From an uncultured Clostridia bacterium (GTDB lineage Bacteria > Bacillota > Clostridia > Christensenellales > UBA1242), in NCBI GenBank assembly GCA_947629145.1, contig CANRCQ010000003.1, positions 1 through 50,396 of the forward strand: a stretch of 50,396 nt of DNA, in the 5' to 3' direction. Within the stretch, counting starts at the first letter, position 1; every line of letters begins with the position of its first letter. Under the pieces are notes generated by a model, which saw nothing but the letters and a program-made list of their open reading frames with translations, did no database searches and was not told the DNA's origin. This document shows positions 9,828 through 20,357 of this stretch, piece by piece. A program made the position numbers and the translations under genes.

Positions 9828-9992
9828 ATGATTGAAAAAATAACCTTCCCCTATTATAAAGTAAAAAAAGATGAGAATTTAAAACTCATTTCGCAAAAGT
9901 TTAAAATTGACAGCACAAAGATTTTGCTTGACAATCAAATGTCGCCAAGGCAAATAAAAGAAGGTGTGTTTATTATATTAAAAAAAGAGTAA
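9828..9992 (+). CDS. 54-aa stand-alone LysM-like protein
   Basis: Below ORF-track cutoff. aaggag RBS then ATG: MIEKITFPYYKVKKDENLKLISQKFKIDSTKILLDNQMSPRQIKEGVFIILKKE. Confidence 0.75.
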   Translation: MIEKITFPYYKVKKDENLKLISQKFKIDSTKILLDNQMSPRQIKEGVFIILKKE

Positions 9993-10004
9993 TCACTCTT
10001 TTTT
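9980..10004. terminator. Bidirectional terminator between LysM mini-gene and TVP38 gene
   Basis: aaaaaagagtaatcactctttttt. Confidence 0.7.
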
Positions 10005-10862
10005 ATCAATTTTTTCATCTTTTTTTGGTTTTTTAGGCGGTTTTTTTGTTTGTTTTTCAATTTTTTCTTCCGTTTTATTTTCTTGCGACTTCTCTTCAAT
10101 TTGTTTTTCGTCAGTAATTTCTTTTTCTTCGCTCTTTTGCTTTTTGTGAGAAGAAAAACACTTTTTCATAAAGTTTTCAATCTGCGTTCTGTATTTATAT
10201 GAAAGGAAAATCAAAACGGCAACCACAACAATAATCACTGCCCAAACGGCAAGCCCCCAACCGTGATAAGGGATGATTTCGCCGCTTCCTATATAGCAAG
10301 TCATGAAAATGCCGATAGGACGCGAAATCAAGTTTGTGACAACAAAGAAAGTCCAACTCATGTCAGTCAGCCCTGCCACCAAACACAACACGTCATCTGG
10401 AAAAACGGGCAAAACCATCATTACAAAAAAGGAATACTTGGCTTCTGTAAGGAAATTCGCCCACTTTTCACAAGTTTCTTTTCCCACCATAAATTCCACA
10501 AGTCTTCTGCCAAAAACTCTGCCCAAAAAGAAGGCAAACACACTTCCAAGCATTATGCCAGCAAGCGACAAAAGTGCCGTTTGAAGTGGACCATAAATCA
10601 GCACTCCTGCAAGCGTTGAAACGGTTGATGGAATAGGCAAAAATGTCACTTGCAAAAACTGAATTAAAACAAAAACAAATCTTCCCCAAAAACCAAGCGA
10701 CAGAATAAGCGAGCGGATTTTGTCAACTGAATTTATGTATTCCCATGCGCCAGTCCAAACTAAAACAAAATAAGCAAGTAAAAGCACAGCCGTCAAAATA
10801 ACAAGCACCAAAGTTGTTCTTAAAATCTTTTTTTTCAGCGTCAGTTCTTGCTTTTCTTTCAT
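9993..10862 (-). CDS. TVP38/TMEM64 family (DedA/SNARE-associated-like) membrane protein with K/E-rich C-tail
   Basis: QVTFLPIPSTVSTLAGVLIYGPLQTALLSLAGIMLGSVFAFFLGRVFGRRLVE. Confidence 0.87.
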   Translation of the reverse strand: MKEKQELTLKKKILRTTLVLVILTAVLLLAYFVLVWTGAWEYINSVDKIRSLILSLGFWGRFVFVLIQFLQVTFLPIPSTVSTLAGVLIYGPLQTALLSLAGIMLGSVFAFFLGRVFGRRLVEFMVGKETCEKWANFLTEAKYSFFVMMVLPVFPDDVLCLVAGLTDMSWTFFVVTNLISRPIGIFMTCYIGSGEIIPYHGWGLAVWAVIIVVVAVLIFLSYKYRTQIENFMKKCFSSHKKQKSEEKEITDEKQIEEKSQENKTEEKIEKQTKKPPKKPKKDEKIDKKE

Positions 10863-10890
10863 CTTATATTATATTTCTCCAAAGTTGAAA

Positions 10891-12447
10891 TTATGGATTA
10901 AATTTGCTTGGATTTGTCTTTTCAAGTTTCGCCCTTATTGCGTCTTCGTTTTCTTTCGTCACTTTTTGTGGCTTTATTATCTTCACATCACTGACCGGAA
11001 TGCTCATGCTTGGTGCTGGGTCTTCCACACCTTCCATAACAATCCCATCTTGCGGCTGATAAAAGTCATGCCTTATCTCTTTCTGCCCAACAAGTTGCCC
11101 ATCTTGATAATATTCAACAAACCCCTTGCTTTCATAACCCTCTCTTGGATATTTTACACGAAAATATTCGCCTTTGTAAAGTATTTTGCTTGAATAATCG
11201 CCTTTTTCGTCAGCAACAACCCTGTCGCCGCTGTGTGGTAAGATTTTAACAAGTTCGCTTCTTGTTTTAATTTCTTCGCCATCGTTCAACTTCTTTCCAT
11301 AGATTTCCACTCCCACCTTTTGACTGTCTGCAAAAGTTTTTATATAAAGCGGAAAATCAAAGTTGTTTTTAAACACCAAATCACTGTAACTGCCAGAAAC
11401 CATTGCATCAAAAGAAAGTGGAACATAAGACGCAGGAAGTGAGTGATGATTGACTGACAAAACATCCACATCCGCCAAAATGAGTGCGTTGTAAAGTGTG
11501 GTTGAAGCCTGACAAACTCCGCCGCCAACTCCATCAACATACACTCCGCCCACAATGATATGTGCGGATTTATATCCATTTTCAACCGTGCGCGCGCCAG
11601 TTGTTTCGTTGAAAGAAACGCTCTGCCCAGGTTCTACAACAAGTCCATTAAACTTTTCAAGCGCCCTTTTAACATTGTTTTTTCTGTCCACCGAACTTGT
11701 CGCATAACTGGTTGAAAAAGTGCTTCTAAGCCCAACACTGTTTTTAAGTTCTTCCAAATCAATCTCGTTTTCAATCTCAATTATTGGAATTTCAATCTCC
11801 ACTTTTTTGGAGTTTTTAAGTGCCATATCAATCTCTTGATAAAGTTTGTCGCGGTTGACAATAATTGCATTTTGCCCCTTATCGACAGAGAAAACTTCTT
11901 CTTCATTTGGCTGAAAAACCAAACTTGCACGCACACTTTCCTGTTCAACTTCCTTTATAATCTCGTCAAGTTTGCTGTCCATACTGCCCAAAACTTTTGT
12001 GTAAGACACAGTGAAATCCTTGCCATTTGTTTTTATTTCTTTTTCCTTTTTTAAATTTTGAAAAAAGTTGCCGTCTTTTCCATAGCGAGAAATCTCTTTA
12101 ATGACAGGCTGAATTTTGTTTGTCACTTCAAAATCGTTTCCATAAAGTGTCCAAGTTTTGTCCTTGCTTTTAAGGTTTATTTCAAGTTCATTTTTCCCTT
12201 CAAGCATATCTGTCAGCACAACATTTTCCGCTTCCGCAATTGACATCCCAGAAACATCAATGCCGTTGATTTTTGTGTTTGTGTAAAATCTTCCCTTGCC
12301 AGTGAGTGTGTTTTCAAAGAAAAGTTGACAAGAAATCAAAAGCATAACTGCAAGTGCCGAAACTCCCAAACACCACAAAAAACCACCTTTTTTGCGTGAT
12401 TTTTCTTTATTTTTGCTTATTTTTTTGTTGTTTTTTTCGTTTTTCAT
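10891..12447 (-). CDS. VanW family protein with peptidoglycan-binding-like N-terminal region
   Basis: FSTSYATSSVDRKNNVKRALEKFNGLVVEPGQSVSFNETTGARTVENGYKSAHIIVGGVYVDGVGGGVCQASTTLYNALILADV. Confidence 0.92.
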   Translation of the reverse strand: MKNEKNNKKISKNKEKSRKKGGFLWCLGVSALAVMLLISCQLFFENTLTGKGRFYTNTKINGIDVSGMSIAEAENVVLTDMLEGKNELEINLKSKDKTWTLYGNDFEVTNKIQPVIKEISRYGKDGNFFQNLKKEKEIKTNGKDFTVSYTKVLGSMDSKLDEIIKEVEQESVRASLVFQPNEEEVFSVDKGQNAIIVNRDKLYQEIDMALKNSKKVEIEIPIIEIENEIDLEELKNSVGLRSTFSTSYATSSVDRKNNVKRALEKFNGLVVEPGQSVSFNETTGARTVENGYKSAHIIVGGVYVDGVGGGVCQASTTLYNALILADVDVLSVNHHSLPASYVPLSFDAMVSGSYSDLVFKNNFDFPLYIKTFADSQKVGVEIYGKKLNDGEEIKTRSELVKILPHSGDRVVADEKGDYSSKILYKGEYFRVKYPREGYESKGFVEYYQDGQLVGQKEIRHDFYQPQDGIVMEGVEDPAPSMSIPVSDVKIIKPQKVTKENEDAIRAKLEKTNPSKFNP

Positions 12448-12503
12448 GTTTCTAGTATGTTTAATCAAAACAAAAATATTAAAAAACCAGCAAATTTGCT
12501 GGC

Positions 12504-13733
12504 TTAAAAATGTATTAAATTTTTCTTTATTTCATCCAAAAGAATTTGTTTTTCGTTTTTAATCTTGCCGTCAAAAACCTTGCTTAAAAGATTTTTCAAA
12601 ATGCGCTGAAAACTTCTTTTATCAATCTCTGGAAAACTTGTTTGTATGTCAGTTTCATCAATCGCCAAATCATCAAGTTTGATTGTAAGATTGTGTTCTA
12701 TGATATATTGATAGAAAAAGTTATATTTGCTTTGAGTGTGCTTTGATTTGCAACCCAAAAGCGGATAGATATATGCCCAGTTTTCAAAGTGCTGAAAAAA
12801 ATATTCCTTGTTTTCAACGCCGTCAAGAGCACTGTAATATCCAGAAAGATAATCAAAAATATTTTTATATGCATTTCCAGTTATTCCAAACTGTTCTTTC
12901 AAAAGTTTTTCAACGAAAACTTCCAAACATTCTGGTTTTTCACTGTCGATGATGTCAATCAAAAGCCCCAAAAATCTGTCCTTGCATTTAAACACCATTT
13001 TATATTTCAAGTTTTTATTTGAAAGCGAAAAACTCTCCCAAATGCCAAGTTTATTTAAAAGTGAAAGAGCCTTTTTATAACTTGCATTTTTTAAGTTGTA
13101 TCTTTTTTCGCAATTAAGAATTTTTTCTATTTCAAGATATTTTCTTGTGCCCTGAATGTCCTTTAAATTCTGCACATATTTTTTTGCAGAAGCAAAAGTT
13201 TGTTTGTCAATTTTAAAGCCAAGTTCGCCAGCAATTCTCACCATGCGAAGTATTCTTTCGCCGTCATTTTTAAGCACATCGGCATTTATTTGGCGAATTA
13301 TTTTTGCAGAAGTGTCAACAATTCCATGGAACTGGTCAATACATTCGTCTTTGTTTATGTTGTAATAAATTGCGTTTATTGTGAAATCTCGCCTTTTTGC
13401 ATCATCTTCCAAACTGTCTGTAAATTCAACCTTGCTTGGACAATGTGTGCCGTCATTTTCTGGATAAATTTCCTTTCTAAAAGCGGTGTATTCAAAACTT
13501 TCCTGCCCAATTGTAATGACAAGCGCCCCCAACCTTATGTTTTTAATTTTGACGGAAAATTCACTGCCTTGCAGGCGCGAAAGCACTTCTTGTGCATCCA
13601 CAGAAGAGCAAATATCCACATCGCTGCCTTCCAGGTGCAAAATGCGATTTCTAACATAGCCGCCCACAACATACAAATTTTCAGGAAAAAACTTTGACAA
13701 CTTTTTCAAATTGCCTGAAACTTCTATAAACAT
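12504..13733 (-). CDS. CCA tRNA nucleotidyltransferase / poly(A) polymerase family
   Basis: LYVVGGYVRNRILHLEGSDVDICSS, DAKRRDFTINAIYYNI, RILRMVRIAGELGFKID. Confidence 0.92.
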   Translation of the reverse strand: MFIEVSGNLKKLSKFFPENLYVVGGYVRNRILHLEGSDVDICSSVDAQEVLSRLQGSEFSVKIKNIRLGALVITIGQESFEYTAFRKEIYPENDGTHCPSKVEFTDSLEDDAKRRDFTINAIYYNINKDECIDQFHGIVDTSAKIIRQINADVLKNDGERILRMVRIAGELGFKIDKQTFASAKKYVQNLKDIQGTRKYLEIEKILNCEKRYNLKNASYKKALSLLNKLGIWESFSLSNKNLKYKMVFKCKDRFLGLLIDIIDSEKPECLEVFVEKLLKEQFGITGNAYKNIFDYLSGYYSALDGVENKEYFFQHFENWAYIYPLLGCKSKHTQSKYNFFYQYIIEHNLTIKLDDLAIDETDIQTSFPEIDKRSFQRILKNLLSKVFDGKIKNEKQILLDEIKKNLIHF

Positions 13734-13829
13734 TCCGCCTCCGCATATATAAAAATATATAATAAACAATAGAAAAAGTCAAATATTATTTGACATTTTG
13801 GCAAAATTTTAATATCATTAAAGTTGTAT

Positions 13830-16517
13830 ATGAGAAAATTAAAAACATCCAAGAAAAAACAAATATTGCAAGATATTCCCATAGTCCGCTATCAAACGGA
13901 TAAAGACCATGGGCTGTCCGAAGAGCAGGTGTCCGAACGTGTCGAACACAAACTTGTCAACGACACAAAAATCAAAACATCAAACTCTTATCTTTCAATC
14001 ATTTGCAAAAATATATTCACCGTGTTCAACCTTATTTGGCTTGTGATTGCAATCGCCCTTATGTGCGTTGGTGCATGGGGAGATTTGCTGTTTTTGTTTG
14101 TCGTAATTGCAAACACGGCAATCTCGATTTTCCAAGAAATAAAAGCAAAAGTGACTGTTGAAAAACTCTCCATGGTCACAGCCCCAAAGATAAAGGTTGT
14201 GAGAATGGGCATCTCCCACGAAGTCAAAGGCGAAGACTTGCTTTTAGATGATGTTGTGCTTTTGGAAAACGGAAATCAAATTCCTGCCGACTGCATAATC
14301 ATTGAAGGAAATGTGGAAGCGAATGAAAGTCTGCTTACAGGAGAAAGTAACCTTATTAAAAAGCAAGTTGGCGACACACTTTTGGCAGGCAGTTTCTTGG
14401 TTTCAGGAATGTGTTATGCAAGGGTCGATAAAATCGGCAAAAACAACTATATTCAAACAGTTGCAGAACGCACAAAGGATTTTAAGCCACAAACTTCCAA
14501 CCTTTTTAAAGACCTAAACAGCCTTATTAAAGTTATCATTTTGATTTTAATTCCACTTGGAGTTTTGACATTTTGCAAAGAGTTTTATATGCTCGGTTCA
14601 AACATGGAAACTTCCATCACAAGCACAAGTGGCGCGCTCACAGGCATGATTCCAGCAGGGATGTATCTTTTGATTACAGTTGGACTTTCAGTTGGTGTTA
14701 TCAAACTTGCAAGAAAGAAAACCCTTGTAAAAAACCTTTATTCAATCGAAATGCTTGCTCGTGCAAATGTGCTTTGCCTTGACAAAACAGGGACAATCAC
14801 TGACGGCACTATGAAGGTTGTGGATGTTTTCCCACAAAATAACGTAGCGCTCAATCACATAAACACAATCATGAAACACGTTTTGGCAAATCAAAAAACT
14901 ATGAATGCAACATCGGTTGCGCTTGTTGAACATTTTGGAAAAGACATAAACGAAAAAGCAAAAAATGTTGTGGAATTTTCTTCCCAACGCAAGTATTCAG
15001 CAACAACTTTAAACAACAATAAAACATATTATATAGGTGCGGTGGGCTTTATAAAATGCAGCATAACTGCCGCGCAAAAGAAAGAGATGAGCGCCCTTAT
15101 GGAAAAGGGACTGAGAGTTATCGCCCTTGTGGAAGACTCAAATCCTTACAGCGAAAAAAGTGCTGGAAAAAAGGGAAAACTTTTGGCATTCTTCGCACTT
15201 GAAGACCACATAAGAAAGGATGCAGTTGAAACAATCGCATGGTTTAAACTCAACAATGTTGATGTTAAAATCATCTCTGGGGATGACGCACTCACCGTTT
15301 CCAAGATTGCAAAGCGCGTTGGAGTTGAAAACAGCGACAAATTCATCTCACTTGAAAACATGAGCCTTCAAGAAGTGGCACAAGTTGCAAACAAATTCAC
15401 AGTCTTTGGAAGAGTGACCCCAGAACAGAAACACGTCATCATCAAAACACTCAAAACCCAAGGAAACACCGTTGCAATGACCGGCGATGGCGTGAATGAC
15501 ACACTTGCACTTAAAGAAGCAAACTGCTCAATCGCCATGGCTGACGGAAGCGAAGTTGCGCGCAACATCTCCCACCTTGTGCTTATGGAAAGCAACTTTT
15601 CCGCCCTTCCAAGCATAGTCAAAGAAGGCAGACAAATTGTAAACAATGTTCAAAATTCATCAGTTTTATATCTAATGAAAACACTTTTTACAATCATGCT
15701 TTGTGTGACAACTTTGATTTTTGGAATACACTATCCATTCTCGCCAAAACAACTGTTGCTTTTAGAGATGTTTGTAATCGGCCTTCCATCGTTTGTGCTA
15801 ACTTTCCAGCCGAACAACGAACTTATCAAAGGAAATTTCATTCCGCAGGTTTTGAAAAAATCCATTCCGTGCGCGCTGCTGCTGTTTATCAACATTTTGA
15901 TTGTTTTAATTTTAGACGACCACACATCCACACTCTCCCCAGCCGAACTTAAAAGCCTTTCAACCATGCTTTTCACATTCACTGGTTTTGTAAATCTTGT
16001 GTGGGTTTGCTGGCCACTCAACTGGCTTCGTATTGGGTGCGTAGCAATTTCGGCGGTGTTTATAATCTCCGCAATATGCGGCTTTTCAAGGTTCTTTGAA
16101 ATAACAGAATTTACCTTCCCAGTCATGACCACCCTTGTCACAATGCTTTTGTGTTCAATAGTCATAGTCGTTGGAATTTACTCATTTAAACAGTGGTATA
16201 TAAGAAAATACAGTGCGGAATTTGCTGGTGGCGAAAAGAATTTCTGGAAGATTGTGCGAAGCAAATTCAGGTTGAAACAAATTAAAAAACACACCAAAGA
16301 AGAACAGCCTTCCGCCCCAGAAATTGTGGTTGAAGAAAAACCTAAAAAGAAAAGAACTAAAAAACAGCAAACTGAAAATGAAACAAGCGAAAATACTGAA
16401 AAAGAACCACAAACAACTGAAAAAACAGAAGAGCCTGCAAAAACACCTGAAAAAAAGACAACCGCAAAATCCCGCGAAAAAGTAATGACAAAAAACACGA
16501 AAAATAAAAAAGAGTGA
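13830..16517 (+). CDS. Cation-transporting P-type ATPase with K/E/T-rich C-terminal tail
   Basis: LLTGES, CLDKTGTITDGTM, TGDGVNDTLALKEANCSIAMADGSEVAR. Confidence 0.93.
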   Translation: MRKLKTSKKKQILQDIPIVRYQTDKDHGLSEEQVSERVEHKLVNDTKIKTSNSYLSIICKNIFTVFNLIWLVIAIALMCVGAWGDLLFLFVVIANTAISIFQEIKAKVTVEKLSMVTAPKIKVVRMGISHEVKGEDLLLDDVVLLENGNQIPADCIIIEGNVEANESLLTGESNLIKKQVGDTLLAGSFLVSGMCYARVDKIGKNNYIQTVAERTKDFKPQTSNLFKDLNSLIKVIILILIPLGVLTFCKEFYMLGSNMETSITSTSGALTGMIPAGMYLLITVGLSVGVIKLARKKTLVKNLYSIEMLARANVLCLDKTGTITDGTMKVVDVFPQNNVALNHINTIMKHVLANQKTMNATSVALVEHFGKDINEKAKNVVEFSSQRKYSATTLNNNKTYYIGAVGFIKCSITAAQKKEMSALMEKGLRVIALVEDSNPYSEKSAGKKGKLLAFFALEDHIRKDAVETIAWFKLNNVDVKIISGDDALTVSKIAKRVGVENSDKFISLENMSLQEVAQVANKFTVFGRVTPEQKHVIIKTLKTQGNTVAMTGDGVNDTLALKEANCSIAMADGSEVARNISHLVLMESNFSALPSIVKEGRQIVNNVQNSSVLYLMKTLFTIMLCVTTLIFGIHYPFSPKQLLLLEMFVIGLPSFVLTFQPNNELIKGNFIPQVLKKSIPCALLLFINILIVLILDDHTSTLSPAELKSLSTMLFTFTGFVNLVWVCWPLNWLRIGCVAISAVFIISAICGFSRFFEITEFTFPVMTTLVTMLLCSIVIVVGIYSFKQWYIRKYSAEFAGGEKNFWKIVRSKFRLKQIKKHTKEEQPSAPEIVVEEKPKKKRTKKQQTENETSENTEKEPQTTEKTEEPAKTPEKKTTAKSREKVMTKNTKNKKE

Positions 16518-16536
16518 AATTCACTCTTTTTATTTT
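16507..16536. terminator. Bidirectional terminator
   Basis: aaaaaagagtgaaattcactctttttattt. Confidence 0.75.
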
Positions 16537-17948
16537 TGTTTTGGATGTTGTTCAGGATTATTTGGTGTGACATTAAAATCAAAATTGAAATCGTGGCCAA
16601 TTTCTTTTACTGCGGTTAAATATTGCAAATATCTTTCAACATTTTCAGTCTGTTGAATTTTGCCTTCTTTAATTTGTTGTCTTATCAACTTTGGAGATAC
16701 AAGAAATTCAATTTTTTCTATATATCCTTTTTCCGCTATATCTTTTTCCGTAATTTGCTTTTGAGTTTCTTTGTTTGGCAGTGTTGGAATAATGCTGCTG
16801 CCAATCACCATCAAATCTTCAAGAAGGCGGTCATAATCTTTCTGAGTTGGGTGAGAATTTCTGTTAAAATCTCTTTTTATTGTGTTTTGAAGATTGTTTT
16901 TTAAAATATCTTCAATTAAAATTGCTTGCAACTTTTGAATATTTTCCACGGCATTTTTTTGTTTAATTTTATTTGTATCTAATTCCTTTTGCAAAGATTC
17001 AATCTGTTTTTCAACCATTTCCTTGCCTTCTTTCACTGTTGTTTTTGCAAGTTGTTTTTTTGCATTTTCTATATTATCTAAAATTTTATGTTTTTCTTCT
17101 CTTATTTCAGGAATCTTTGAAAGCGTTTCAGCAACAACTTTCAGCGGCGAGTCATCTGCATAGATTTCCTTTTTTCCGGTGAAACCAAATTTTGCTTGCT
17201 GTGCATCCACAAGATAAGGGAGTGACAAATCCCCCTCAGATGCAATTCTCACCAAATTTGCAATGTTGTTTTCAAGAATATAGCCCGTTGAAGTTTGCCC
17301 ACGCACGCCAAACCTTGCATCGCTTATTTCTGTAACGCGTTTGGAATAGCAGTTTTTTAAACCACTTATCTCAAGGGCAAGATTTTCAGTCATCCCTTCG
17401 TTTAGTGAAGTTGTTATTTTATCATTCTTATCAAATCCAACCATCATTCCGTTGTCCGAAATAGCATGCAAAATTTCATGAACAAGACATTCTTCTGTCA
17501 TCATTTTTTTGAAATCATCTTCGCTTTCAAAATCGGTCAGCTTATATGTCGAAAGTGCATTTTCAATATTTGATTTAAGTTTGTTGTTGAAAATTTGAAT
17601 ATTGCGCTGCGATGGACTGTAATATGCCATTGCAGTTTGATTTGGATCGAAATTTTCTGAAAACTTAACTTCACGCACATTTCTTGCAATTCTTCTGTGA
17701 ATAAGTTGTGAAATTGTGTATTCTTTCAGCCTTAAAGGAAACGCAAATTCATCTATAATTTCATTTGCAGGAATTTTTGTGTTTGGAAATTTTGCTTTAT
17801 AAAAATCTTCTATTTTCAAAAGTGCAGACACAAACAAATCATCGGCAAATCCACTTGGAATTTTGCCAACAACCCCTTGAACGTCAGCAAGCAAATTCTT
17901 TTTTCTTTCTTGATAATTTTCAACTTGTTGATATTTTATTTTATCCAT
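16530..17948 (-). CDS. Putative cytosolic zinc metallopeptidase-like protein (HEILH) with coiled-coil C-terminal half
   Basis: EECLVHEILHAISDNG...TSLNEGMTENLALEISG: HExxH plus downstream Glu, no signal peptide. Confidence 0.6.
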   Translation of the reverse strand: MDKIKYQQVENYQERKKNLLADVQGVVGKIPSGFADDLFVSALLKIEDFYKAKFPNTKIPANEIIDEFAFPLRLKEYTISQLIHRRIARNVREVKFSENFDPNQTAMAYYSPSQRNIQIFNNKLKSNIENALSTYKLTDFESEDDFKKMMTEECLVHEILHAISDNGMMVGFDKNDKITTSLNEGMTENLALEISGLKNCYSKRVTEISDARFGVRGQTSTGYILENNIANLVRIASEGDLSLPYLVDAQQAKFGFTGKKEIYADDSPLKVVAETLSKIPEIREEKHKILDNIENAKKQLAKTTVKEGKEMVEKQIESLQKELDTNKIKQKNAVENIQKLQAILIEDILKNNLQNTIKRDFNRNSHPTQKDYDRLLEDLMVIGSSIIPTLPNKETQKQITEKDIAEKGYIEKIEFLVSPKLIRQQIKEGKIQQTENVERYLQYLTAVKEIGHDFNFDFNVTPNNPEQHPKQK

Positions 17949-18007
17949 ATCCCAGTCCTTTAATTTAAGTATATTTTAAAAGGATTGTTTTGTCAAGTCA
18001 TAACAAC

Positions 18008-18036
18008 AAAAAAAGAGTAAAACTACTCTTTTTTAT
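18008..18036. terminator. Terminator
   Basis: aaaaaaagagtaaaactactcttttttatt. Confidence 0.7.
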
Positions 18037-20273
18037 TTTTCTTCTTCAAAAAGTTGCCCCAACTTTTCGTTAGCTTCAATCAACAGTCGTTTTAAGTTTG
18101 TAAAGCGAGTTGCGGTGTATTTATTTGAAACCATGCGTTTAAGATACTGCTTTTCGCCCACCAAAACAACCATTTTTTTCGCACGCGTAACAGCGGTGTA
18201 GATTAAATTTCTTGTCAAAATTATGCTTGGCCCAGCAATTGCAGGGATGATGATAACATCAAATTCGCTTCCCTGACTTTTGTGAATGGTGATTGCGTAA
18301 GAAAGAGAAAGGTCGCCAAGGTCTATGCGTGTGTATTTGCAAACTCTGCCGTCTTCAAACTCCACAATAATTTCTCCGGTCTGTTGGTCTATCGTTTGAA
18401 TAAAGCCTATATCTCCGTTGAACACACCCTTGCCAGTTTCGACAGCAAAAAGCCCCTGTTTTCTCCATTCAAGGTCATAGTTGTTTGCCATTTGCATAAC
18501 CTTGTCGCCTTCACGGAAAATGGTGCGGACAAATTCAAGTTCTCTCTTTTCTGGAGATGGCGGATTGATTGCCGCCTGTAAAACTTTGTTTAAGTTTTCA
18601 ATGCCGCAAACTCCTGCTTTAAGTGGTGCAAGCACCTGAATTTGCTTAGGGTCCATTTTAAGATAGTTAGGAAGCCTTTTTGTTGCAAGTTCCAAAATTG
18701 TGTCTTTAATAAGTTCCAATTCATTTTTGCTTTCAAAGAAAAAGTCCAAACTCGTGTTGTCAATAAGCGGCATTTTGCCTTCATTGATAAGGTGCGCATT
18801 CGTGATAATCAAACTCTTTTCGTCTTGTCTAAATATTTTGGAGAGCATCGCATATTCAATTATTCCACTTCCCAAAATGTCAGCAAGCACATTCCCTGGG
18901 CCAACAGACGGCAACTGGTCTTTGTCGCCCACCAAAATAAGTTTGCAATCTCGTGGCATTGCCTTTAAAAGAGATGCCATAAGTGCCACATCCACCATGG
19001 AAACTTCATCCACAATAACACAGTCTGTTTTAAGCGGATTACTTTCGTTGTGAACAAAGAAACTTCTGTCGTCCTGCACGGCGTTCACTTCCAAAAGTCT
19101 GTGAATGGTCTTGGCTTCACAACCTGTGCTGTCACTCATGCGCTTTGCCGCACGCCCTGTTGGTGCAGAAAGCGAAACTTGTTTGCTTTGTGCCTGCAAA
19201 ATTTCCAAAATACACTTTATAATTGTGGTTTTTCCAGTTCCTGGGCCACCAGTAATCACAAACACCCCATTATTTATTGCCCCAACAATCGCGCGCTTCT
19301 GTTCTTCATGAAAGGTTATGTGATTGCGCTGTTCAAAACTTTCAATCTCCTTGCTGACATCCCACTTTTCTTCCTTGTGACACACGGCAAGCCACATGAG
19401 TTTTTGCGCAATTATATTTTCAAAATAATAATATTTGCAAAGCATGACAATCTCAACTCCGTCAACAAAAGTTGAAACGGCAGTTTTGTCCATGCACAAA
19501 CTTTCAAATGCATCTCGAAAGACATCTTCATTTTCATCAAGCGAAAGTTCCAAAGCAGTTGATGCTTCATCAAACAGCATCTTTTTAGGCAAATAAGTGT
19601 TGCCATTTTTCTCGCAAGAAGTCTTTAAAACATGAATAATGCCTGCCCTTACTCTAAAAGGCGAAGTCCTTGGTATGCCAACATTTTGCGCAATCTTATC
19701 GGCGGTCAAAAAGCCAATTCCATCAATATCTTCCACAAGTTTGTAAGGGTTGTTTTTGACAATTTCTGTGGTTTTCTCGTGATAAATATTGTAAATTTTA
19801 AGCGCCATGTTGGTTGAAATATTGAAATTTTGAAGATACATAATTGTATTTTGCACTTCGCGATGTTCTTTAAATGAAAAACCTATTTCAATCGCCTTCT
19901 TCTCACTTATGCCAGAAATTTGCGAAAGTTTCTGCGGAGAATACTCCAAAATATCCAATGTTTCTGTGCCAAATCTCTCTACAATTTTCTTTGCAGTAAT
20001 CGGCCCAACTCCGCGAATAAGCCCACTTCCCAAATATTTCTCAATCCCAGCCAGACTTTTTGGCAAGGACATTTCATAGGATGAAAAAGCATATTGAACG
20101 CCGTATTTCGTCTTTTCAAACTTGCCATCTAGTGTGACCTGTGCGCCAATTTTCACATCGATAAATTTTCCAACGACTGTGACAACGCTGTCGTCCTTTT
20201 CAAGACGTGCAACCGTGTAGCCGTTTTCTTCATTGCGATAAACTATATCTTCAATCGTTCCTGTAAGTGCCAT
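18033..20273 (-). CDS. recD2: RecD2-type ATP-dependent DNA helicase
   Basis: GVFVITGGPGTGKTTIIKCIL, SAPTGRAAKRMSDSTGCEAKTIHRLLEV, VDEVSMVD, LSYAITIHKSQGSEFDVIIIP. Confidence 0.95.
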   Translation of the reverse strand: MALTGTIEDIVYRNEENGYTVARLEKDDSVVTVVGKFIDVKIGAQVTLDGKFEKTKYGVQYAFSSYEMSLPKSLAGIEKYLGSGLIRGVGPITAKKIVERFGTETLDILEYSPQKLSQISGISEKKAIEIGFSFKEHREVQNTIMYLQNFNISTNMALKIYNIYHEKTTEIVKNNPYKLVEDIDGIGFLTADKIAQNVGIPRTSPFRVRAGIIHVLKTSCEKNGNTYLPKKMLFDEASTALELSLDENEDVFRDAFESLCMDKTAVSTFVDGVEIVMLCKYYYFENIIAQKLMWLAVCHKEEKWDVSKEIESFEQRNHITFHEEQKRAIVGAINNGVFVITGGPGTGKTTIIKCILEILQAQSKQVSLSAPTGRAAKRMSDSTGCEAKTIHRLLEVNAVQDDRSFFVHNESNPLKTDCVIVDEVSMVDVALMASLLKAMPRDCKLILVGDKDQLPSVGPGNVLADILGSGIIEYAMLSKIFRQDEKSLIITNAHLINEGKMPLIDNTSLDFFFESKNELELIKDTILELATKRLPNYLKMDPKQIQVLAPLKAGVCGIENLNKVLQAAINPPSPEKRELEFVRTIFREGDKVMQMANNYDLEWRKQGLFAVETGKGVFNGDIGFIQTIDQQTGEIIVEFEDGRVCKYTRIDLGDLSLSYAITIHKSQGSEFDVIIIPAIAGPSIILTRNLIYTAVTRAKKMVVLVGEKQYLKRMVSNKYTATRFTNLKRLLIEANEKLGQLFEEEK

Positions 20274-20357
20274 AGTTATATTTTAAAGTTTTTTGAAATT
20301 AAAATCAAGCAAAATGTGACTATGTATAAAATAACTTCACTCGCACAAACTATGTTT

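Noticed and set aside
10000-16517. K/E/T-rich C-tails on TVP38 and P-type ATPase proteins as a functional pair
   Set aside because: Low-complexity tails are common in this composition and the sequences do not align beyond residue bias.
7316-18036. Recurring AAAAAGAGT..ACTCTTTTT hairpins as a mobile repeat family
   Set aside because: Short, in intergenic ends, typical of ordinary rho-independent terminators in AT-rich Firmicutes; no shared flanks.
19050-19475. Long antisense ORFs inside recD2 (also 15731-16165, 16178-16600, 41895-42299)
   Set aside because: Opposite strand to well-supported genes, no recognisable domains or RBS; a by-product of codon composition.
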